Source: Ilumatobacteraceae bacterium (GTDB taxonomy: Bacteria > Actinomycetota > Acidimicrobiia > Acidimicrobiales > Ilumatobacteraceae). Taken from it: a stretch of DNA of 45,088 nucleotides. The notes under the pieces were generated by a model. The model was not told where the DNA came from. It did not search any database and saw only the letters and a list, made by a program, of their open reading frames with translations. Numbering within the stretch: the first letter of the stretch is position 1; the number at the start of each line of letters is the position of its first letter. Below, piece after piece: positions 40,218-45,088 of the stretch. The translations under genes were made by a program, and so were the position numbers. Location of the stretch: contig JALRBT010000005.1 of assembly GCA_023262255.1 (NCBI GenBank), positions 1 through 45,088 on the forward strand, written 5' to 3'.

Positions 40218-42497
40218 CTACTGGGTGCCGAGTGCAGCGCGGTCCTCGCGGACCGGATCACGCCACGTCTTTCCTTCCGGCTCCACGATCACGCGGTGGA
40301 GTGCACCGGCGGTGAAGGCGAACGGAGCGTGCTCCTCGGCGATCACCGAGTGACCGCGAAGGTAGCCAACGGTAAAGCCAGCGACGCTGTACGTGACGGG
40401 CACGGTCATTGGTATTTCCGCAGAGCCCACTGGCAGATCGTCGTAGTACAGCTCCACGTTGCCCTTGAATCGACCCGTCATGATGAACTTCACGACCAGG
40501 TGATGTGGCCCCGTGGGTACCTCCACATTGGCGGCCGCGACGAATCGATGCAAACCCACGAAGTTGTGTTCGTAATGCAGCCTGTTGTTGCGAACGTAAA
40601 CGGCGTATCCAGCGGACGCCGACCCATGCGCGCAAATCGTTCCACTCACCGCACCAGGTGAGGTGACCTCGGCAACGATACGAAAACCTCGATTGTGTAA
40701 GTTCGGCGCGACGGCTCGCGGTAGCGCTCCGATACCTGGTATGTACTCGTACCGCTCACGACGATGACGACGGTCGCCAAATTTGCCGGGCTGATTGTTG
40801 AGTGGCAGCACCCGATGAGCCTCCGCTTCGCGCCACCACAGCTCGATGAGCTCCTGCAGTTTGTCGGGGTGCTCGGCGGCGACGTTCCGTGACTCCGAAC
40901 GATCCTGCTCGACGTGGTACAACTCCCATGCGTCCTTGTCGAAGGGAAGGTTGGGATCGGAACCGTCGTATGCAAGGTGAGCCATCGGATGGAATACCAC
41001 TGCCTTCCATCCGTCGTGGTACAGCGCCCGCGATCCGAACATCTCGAAGTATTGGGTGACGTGTTTGGTTGGTGCATCGGCCTCGGTCAGCGTGTGGGCG
41101 AAACTCACGCCCTCGATCGGTGACTGCTTCACGCCGGCGATCTCGCCGGGCGGGGTGATCTTCAGTAGCTCGAGCAACGTCGGCATGAGGTCCACCGCGT
41201 GCGTGTACTGGTGTCGCACCTCGCCACGTGCGGTGATTCCCTTCGGCCAATGCACGATCAGCGGGTCGGTGACACCACCCTCGTGCGTCTCGCGCTTCCA
41301 ACGCTTGAACGGCGTATTGCCCGCCCAGGCCCAGCCCCATGGATAGTGGTTGTGCGCATCGGGAGAACCGAGCAGATCGATTCGTTTCAGGTTTTCTTCC
41401 AGGCTCTCGGGAATGAAGTTGAAGAAGAACACCTCGTTGTACGAACCCTTCGGTCCACCCTCGGCCGATGCACCGTTGTCACTCATCACGACGAAGATGG
41501 TGTTGTCGAACTCGCCGAGCGACTTCACGTGGTCGACGATGCGACCGACTTGAGCGTCGGTGTGCGTGAGAAATCCGGCGTACACCTCCATCATCCGTGA
41601 GTACAAACGGCGCTCATCGGCGCTGAGGGAGTTCCACGCCGGCACCCAGTGCGGTCGTTCACTCAGTTGTGTGCCCGCGGGGATGAGCCCGGAGGCGAGC
41701 TGTCGCGCAAACACCTTCTCGCGCCATGTGTCCCAGCCCTCGTCGAATTGGCCGCCGTACGCGTCGATGAATTTTTTTGGTGCCTGATGTGGTGAGTGAC
41801 ACGCTCCCGGCGCAAACCACAAGAAGAACGGCTTGTTGGGATTGGCTGCTCGCGCATCGTTGATGAAGAGCACCGCTTTCTCGGCCATGTCCTCGGTGAG
41901 GTGGTACCCCTCCTCCGGCGATCGTGGTGGATCAACTTGATGATTGTCGTACACGAGGTCGGGGTAGTACTGGTCCGTTTCCCCGTCGAGGAAACCGTAG
42001 TAGCGCTCGAAGCCACGACCGAGCGGCCAACGACCTCGTGGTGCCCCCATTTGCTGCTCGTGCGGTGGTGTGAGGTGCCATTTGCCGACTGCAAACGTGG
42101 AGTATCCGTTGCGCACGAGAATTTCAGAAATCATTCCATCTTCGTGTGACATCTCAGAGTTGTACCCGGGATATCCGGAGGTGATGTTGGCAATGCGGCC
42201 CATTCCGTTGGTGTGGTGGTTGCGTCCAGTGAGCAGGGCAGCGCGCGTTGGCGAGCACAACGCAGTGGTGTGAAAGTTGCTGTATCGCAGGCCGCCTGCG
42301 GCGAGCACATCAAAGGTTGGAGTCTTGATGTCGCTGCCGTAACAGCCGAACTGCGCAAAGCCCACGTCGTCGAGCAACACCATGACGATGTTTGGTGACC
42401 CTGGCTGGGCAGACGGAAGGTCCGGCCACCACGGTGTGGAGTCGTCGAACGTCTTTCCGATGGTGCCTCCGAACGGGGGGCGAGTGGATTGTGACAT
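40218..42497 (-). CDS. Arylsulfatase family protein, large form
   Basis: A 759-residue sulfatase of the arylsulfatase A type, much longer than the neighbouring sulfatase. It has SPNIVMVLLDDVGFAQFGCYG with the metal-binding DD (residues 43-44), the CSPTR catalytic site with C81 as future formylglycine, GKWHL near residue 138 and SDNGASAEGG near residue 336. The extra C-terminal region of about 170 residues is beta-rich. No signal peptide is evident. The frame continues to 43589, but that part is antisense to the amidase gene; ATG 42497 is supported by TACCGT 7 nt upstream. It is the first gene of the sulfatase/sugar run. Confidence 0.92.
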   Translation of the reverse strand: MSQSTRPPFGGTIGKTFDDSTPWWPDLPSAQPGSPNIVMVLLDDVGFAQFGCYGSDIKTPTFDVLAAGGLRYSNFHTTALCSPTRAALLTGRNHHTNGMGRIANITSGYPGYNSEMSHEDGMISEILVRNGYSTFAVGKWHLTPPHEQQMGAPRGRWPLGRGFERYYGFLDGETDQYYPDLVYDNHQVDPPRSPEEGYHLTEDMAEKAVLFINDARAANPNKPFFLWFAPGACHSPHQAPKKFIDAYGGQFDEGWDTWREKVFARQLASGLIPAGTQLSERPHWVPAWNSLSADERRLYSRMMEVYAGFLTHTDAQVGRIVDHVKSLGEFDNTIFVVMSDNGASAEGGPKGSYNEVFFFNFIPESLEENLKRIDLLGSPDAHNHYPWGWAWAGNTPFKRWKRETHEGGVTDPLIVHWPKGITARGEVRHQYTHAVDLMPTLLELLKITPPGEIAGVKQSPIEGVSFAHTLTEADAPTKHVTQYFEMFGSRALYHDGWKAVVFHPMAHLAYDGSDPNLPFDKDAWELYHVEQDRSESRNVAAEHPDKLQELIELWWREAEAHRVLPLNNQPGKFGDRRHRRERYEYIPGIGALPRAVAPNLHNRGFRIVAEVTSPGAVSGTICAHGSASAGYAVYVRNNRLHYEHNFVGLHRFVAAANVEVPTGPHHLVVKFIMTGRFKGNVELYYDDLPVGSAEIPMTVPVTYSVAGFTVGYLRGHSVIAEEHAPFAFTAGALHRVIVEPEGKTWRDPVREDRAALGTQ

Positions 42498-42504
42498 GAC
42501 GGCA

Positions 42505-42510
42505 ACGGTA
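42505..42510 (-). promoter_or_regulatory. Leaderless -10 element of the arylsulfatase gene
   Basis: TACCGT on the minus strand ends 7 nt before ATG 42497. It is the likely promoter of the whole minus-strand run. The 150-bp spacer to the divergent amidase gene otherwise contains TAACTT and GGGGGA ahead of the amidase start, and no gene. Confidence 0.48.
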
Positions 42511-42647
42511 GTAAGAGGAGTGACACTGTGGCGAGGCGGGACTGCGAACCTCGTTCGGCAACCACGGTTGACGCCACCGCCAAAGTGCGGCGCCTGTTGG
42601 TATCCCACTAACTTGGAGGGTGACCGAGAAACAAGGGGGAATACGTA

Positions 42648-43493
42648 ATGAGCCGCATCGTGAAGGCAGCGCTGTTGCAGACCGACTGGCCTGGCAGCAA
42701 GGACAAAATGATTGACAAGCACGAGTCCGCGGCGCGCGACGCAGCCAAACAGGGCGCCCAGATCATGTGCTTCCAGGAGTTGTTCTACGGGCCGTACTTC
42801 TGTCAGGTCCAGGACGCCAAGTACTACGACTACACCGAGTACATCCCCGACGGCCCGACCACCAAGCGCTTCCAGAGCCTTGCCAAGGAGTTGGGGATGG
42901 TACTGGTACTGCCGATGTACGAGATCGTGCAACCCGGTTTGTACTACAACACCGCAGCCGTCATCGACGCGGACGGTCGTTACCTCGGCAAGTACCGCAA
43001 GCAGCACATTCCGCAGGTGAAGGGTTTCTGGGAGAAGTTTTATTTCACGCCGGGCACCGATGGATATCCCGTCTTCGAAACCGCAGTGGGCAAGGTGGGT
43101 GTCTACATCTGTTACGACCGGCACTTCCCGGAAGGTTGGCGAGCGCTCGGCCTGAACGGAGCAGAGATCGTGTTCAATCCGTCGGCAACGAGTCGCGGGC
43201 TGTCCGAGTACATCTGGCGTCTCGAGCAACCCGCCTCGGCCGTGGCGAACATGTATTACGTCGGAGCGATCAACCGCGTGGGTATCGAGAGCGAGTACGG
43301 CGACGACGACTTCTATGGCCAGAGCTACTTCGTGGATCCAGAAGGCAAGTTCGTGGGTGAGGTTGGCGACCCGCACAAGCCCGAGCTCATCGTCCGCGAC
43401 CTCGACATGGACAAGATAAAGATGGTGCGCGACCGCTGGGCGTTCTACCGCGATCGTCGCCCAGATGCCTACCCGGAACTCGTACGTCGCTAA
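42648..43493 (+). CDS. Nitrilase-family amidohydrolase, probable beta-ureidopropionase
   Basis: A 281-residue C-N hydrolase. The catalytic triad is E44 in CFQELFYGPYF, K118 in YRKQHIPQ and C155 in YICYDRHFPEGWR, all in expected positions. The sequence resembles beta-ureidopropionase and N-carbamoylputrescine amidase. Its position directly before a dihydropyrimidinase (10-nt gap) favours hydrolysis of N-carbamoyl-beta-alanine to beta-alanine, CO2 and ammonia, the third step of reductive uracil breakdown. The ATG follows GGGGGAATACGTA. A carbamoylputrescine role cannot be fully excluded from sequence. Confidence 0.9.
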   Translation: MSRIVKAALLQTDWPGSKDKMIDKHESAARDAAKQGAQIMCFQELFYGPYFCQVQDAKYYDYTEYIPDGPTTKRFQSLAKELGMVLVLPMYEIVQPGLYYNTAAVIDADGRYLGKYRKQHIPQVKGFWEKFYFTPGTDGYPVFETAVGKVGVYICYDRHFPEGWRALGLNGAEIVFNPSATSRGLSEYIWRLEQPASAVANMYYVGAINRVGIESEYGDDDFYGQSYFVDPEGKFVGEVGDPHKPELIVRDLDMDKIKMVRDRWAFYRDRRPDAYPELVRR

Positions 43494-43503
43494 GGAGGTC
43501 AGC

Positions 43504-44928
43504 GTGACTCGCACACTCATCAAGAACGGCACCGTCATCAGTCCGACGGGACGCCACGAACAAGACGTTCTCATCGACGGCGAGATCATCGTCGCGCTGT
43601 ATGCGCAAGGTCAGGCCGACGCCATGGGCGTGACGGCCGACAAGGTGATCGATGCATCCGGGAAGTACGTGGTGCCCGGCGGTATCGACGTCCACACGCA
43701 CATGGAGCTGCCGTTCGGTGGCACGGCAGCCGTCGACACGTTCGAGACGGGAACCATCGCCGCGGCATGGGGCGGAGTCACCACCATCGTGGACATGGCC
43801 CTGCAGCGCTACAACGAGAACGTGCAGCTCGGCCTGGCGGAATGGCATCGCAAGGCCGGCGGCAACTGTGCGGTGGACTATGCATTCCACCAAATCATCG
43901 GCGGCATCGACGAGCAGGCCCTGAAGGACATGACGTACCTGGTCGACCACGAAGGAGTCACGAGCTTTAAGCTGTTCATGGCCTACCCGGGGGTGTTTTA
44001 CAGCGACGACGGCCAGATCCTGCGGGCGATGCAGACGGCATCCGAGAACGGCGCCATGATCATGATGCATGCCGAGAACGGCATCGCCATCGACGTGCTC
44101 GTTCAGCAATACCTGGCACGTGGCGAAACGGATCCGAAGTACCACTCGTACTCGCGCCCGAGCCTCCTCGAAGGGGAGGCCACGCATCGTGCCATCATGC
44201 TGTCCAAGGTGGCCGGCAACGTGCCGTTGTACATCGTGCACATGTCCGCCTCGGAGGCGCTCAACGAGGTTGCGGCAGCACAGCACGAGGGTCTCAACGT
44301 GTTCGCCGAGACGTGTCCGCAATACCTCTATATGACGCTGGAGGACCACCTTGCTCGTCCTGGGTTCGAAGGTGCCAAGTTCGTGTGTTCGCCACCGATT
44401 CGTTCGAAGCACGACCATCACCACCATCACGCCGACCTTTGGAAGGGGTTGCGTATGAACGAACTGGCGATCGTCTCTACCGACCACTGTCCGTTCTGCA
44501 TGAAGGACCAGAAGGAATTGGGTCTCGGAAACTTCTCGAAGATTCCCAACGGCATGGGCGGCGTGGAGCACCGCATGGAGTTGATCTACCAGGGCGTGGT
44601 CATGGGTGAGATTTCACTCGAGCGCTGGGTGGAAACCTGCGCCACCACGCCGGCACGCATGTTCGGCATGTATCCGCAGAAGGGCATCATCGCCCCGGGA
44701 TCCGACGCCGACATCCTGGTGTGGGATCCGACGAAGAAGACCAAGATCGGCATCAACGACAAGCACCACATGAACATGGATCACTCGTCGTGGGAAGGCA
44801 CGGAGATCGATGGAAAGGTCGACACCGTCCTGTCGCGCGGCATGGTGGTGATCGAGAACGACAAGTTCCATGGTCGCAAGGGACACGGCAAATTCATCAA
44901 GCGTGGCTTGAGTCAGTATCTGCACTAG
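43504..44928 (+). CDS. hydA: Dihydropyrimidinase (hydantoinase family)
   Basis: A 474-residue zinc amidohydrolase opening the ring of dihydrouracil or dihydrothymine. Metal ligands are H64 and H66 in DVHTH, the lysine K156 in SFKLFMAYPG that becomes carbamylated, H189, H246 and D327 in STDHCP. The GTG start follows TAAGGAGGTCAGC, a near-perfect ribosome site overlapping the amidase stop region. Unusually, residues 303-309 read HDHHHHH, just before ADLWKGL, where relatives have a mixed charged loop; it may bind metal or be harmless. With the amidase and a methylmalonate-semialdehyde dehydrogenase it forms a pyrimidine-degradation operon. Confidence 0.94.
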   Translation: MTRTLIKNGTVISPTGRHEQDVLIDGEIIVALYAQGQADAMGVTADKVIDASGKYVVPGGIDVHTHMELPFGGTAAVDTFETGTIAAAWGGVTTIVDMALQRYNENVQLGLAEWHRKAGGNCAVDYAFHQIIGGIDEQALKDMTYLVDHEGVTSFKLFMAYPGVFYSDDGQILRAMQTASENGAMIMMHAENGIAIDVLVQQYLARGETDPKYHSYSRPSLLEGEATHRAIMLSKVAGNVPLYIVHMSASEALNEVAAAQHEGLNVFAETCPQYLYMTLEDHLARPGFEGAKFVCSPPIRSKHDHHHHHADLWKGLRMNELAIVSTDHCPFCMKDQKELGLGNFSKIPNGMGGVEHRMELIYQGVVMGEISLERWVETCATTPARMFGMYPQKGIIAPGSDADILVWDPTKKTKIGINDKHHMNMDHSSWEGTEIDGKVDTVLSRGMVVIENDKFHGRKGHGKFIKRGLSQYLH

Positions 44929-44993
44929 TCCGTACCGACTCCAGAAGCGCCGAACACACGATCATCAACATCAGAAACGAACGGGAGCAACGT

Positions 44994-45088
44994 ATGAATC
45001 GCATCGGTCATTGGGTAAACAACAAGGTGGTGCTCGGAACTTCGGGGCGCTCCGGTGTGGTCTTCAACCCCGCAACGGGTGAACAGCA
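44994..45088 (+). CDS. CoA-acylating methylmalonate-semialdehyde dehydrogenase, 3' truncated
   Basis: Only the first 31 codons are in the window. The protein begins MNRIGHWVNNKVVLGTSG and continues SGVVFNPATGEQ, the recognisable N-terminus of methylmalonate/malonate-semialdehyde dehydrogenase (MmsA type). That enzyme turns malonate semialdehyde into acetyl-CoA, and methylmalonate semialdehyde into propionyl-CoA. The semialdehydes arise from beta-alanine and beta-aminoisobutyrate, the end products of uracil and thymine breakdown, so it completes the pathway of the two genes before it. The ATG has GGGAG 7 nt upstream and starts 65 bp after the dihydropyrimidinase stop. A beta-alanine transaminase is missing from the window. 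Confidence 0.78.
   Translation, partial: MNRIGHWVNNKVVLGTSGRSGVVFNPATGEQ

Noticed and set aside
42498-43589. Extension of the arylsulfatase frame to 1123 residues
   Set aside because: The added part is antisense to the amidase gene, is rich in His and Arg and matches no fold; the sulfatase begins at ATG 42497.

Overview
The window is about 45 kb of compact, GC-rich bacterial DNA carrying roughly forty protein genes, one tRNA and one split gene. An F420-type LLM oxidoreductase, a deazaflavin-dependent (DDN-type) nitroreductase, GTG starts, a Corynebacterium-like heme importer and many -10-like hexamers placed 6-7 nt before start codons (leaderless transcripts) all point to an actinobacterium. 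An Acidimicrobiia-type marine or freshwater lineage is my guess; the sequence does not prove it. No phage, insertion sequence, CRISPR array or plasmid function was seen. The first and last genes are cut by the window ends.

Region 1-7.3 kb is housekeeping-like: the end of an SDR gene, an MFS exporter and LLM oxidoreductase pair, a divergent two-gene ABC exporter, then purH and guaB, which act in succession around IMP. Region 7.3-12.8 kb holds a coiled-coil/membrane gene interrupted by a stop codon, a carotenoid oxygenase, three poorly characterised proteins, tRNA-Arg(CCT) and a HAD hydrolase. Region 12.9-19.8 kb has a secreted protein with Ig-like repeats, a deoxyribosyltransferase-like enzyme, a Fur-family regulator divergent from an epimerase-like gene, a DDN-type enzyme, a small membrane protein, a DHA2-type exporter and a flavin-binding protein. 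Region 19.8-21.6 kb looks compositionally foreign: an AT-richer acyltransferase and a DegT-family sugar aminotransferase facing each other.

Region 21.6-25.4 kb carries a lipoprotein cytochrome c, a universal stress protein, an unknown 410-residue protein, and a divergent DinB-like/metallo-hydrolase pair. Region 25.4-29.8 kb is a heme-import operon, hmuT-hmuU-hmuV, joined by ATGA overlaps and read divergently from two exported proteins with the four-cysteine pattern of the neocarzinostatin fold.

Region 29.8-42.5 kb is a long minus-strand run: two sulfatases, a Gfo/Idh/MocA dehydrogenase, a gamma-glutamyltransferase-like protein, a GH13 alpha-glucosidase, and a sugar ABC importer with an unusually long permease. 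It looks like a locus for uptake and breakdown of a sulfated glycoside. Region 42.6-45.1 kb starts a reductive pyrimidine-degradation operon: a beta-ureidopropionase-like amidase, a dihydropyrimidinase and the first codons of a methylmalonate-semialdehyde dehydrogenase.

The most striking non-coding signals are two divergent gene pairs whose start codons are exactly 22 bp apart, each with the same mirror-symmetric layout (6 nt, two -10 hexamers sharing one TA step, 6 nt). No stretch over 300 bp is left without a gene.
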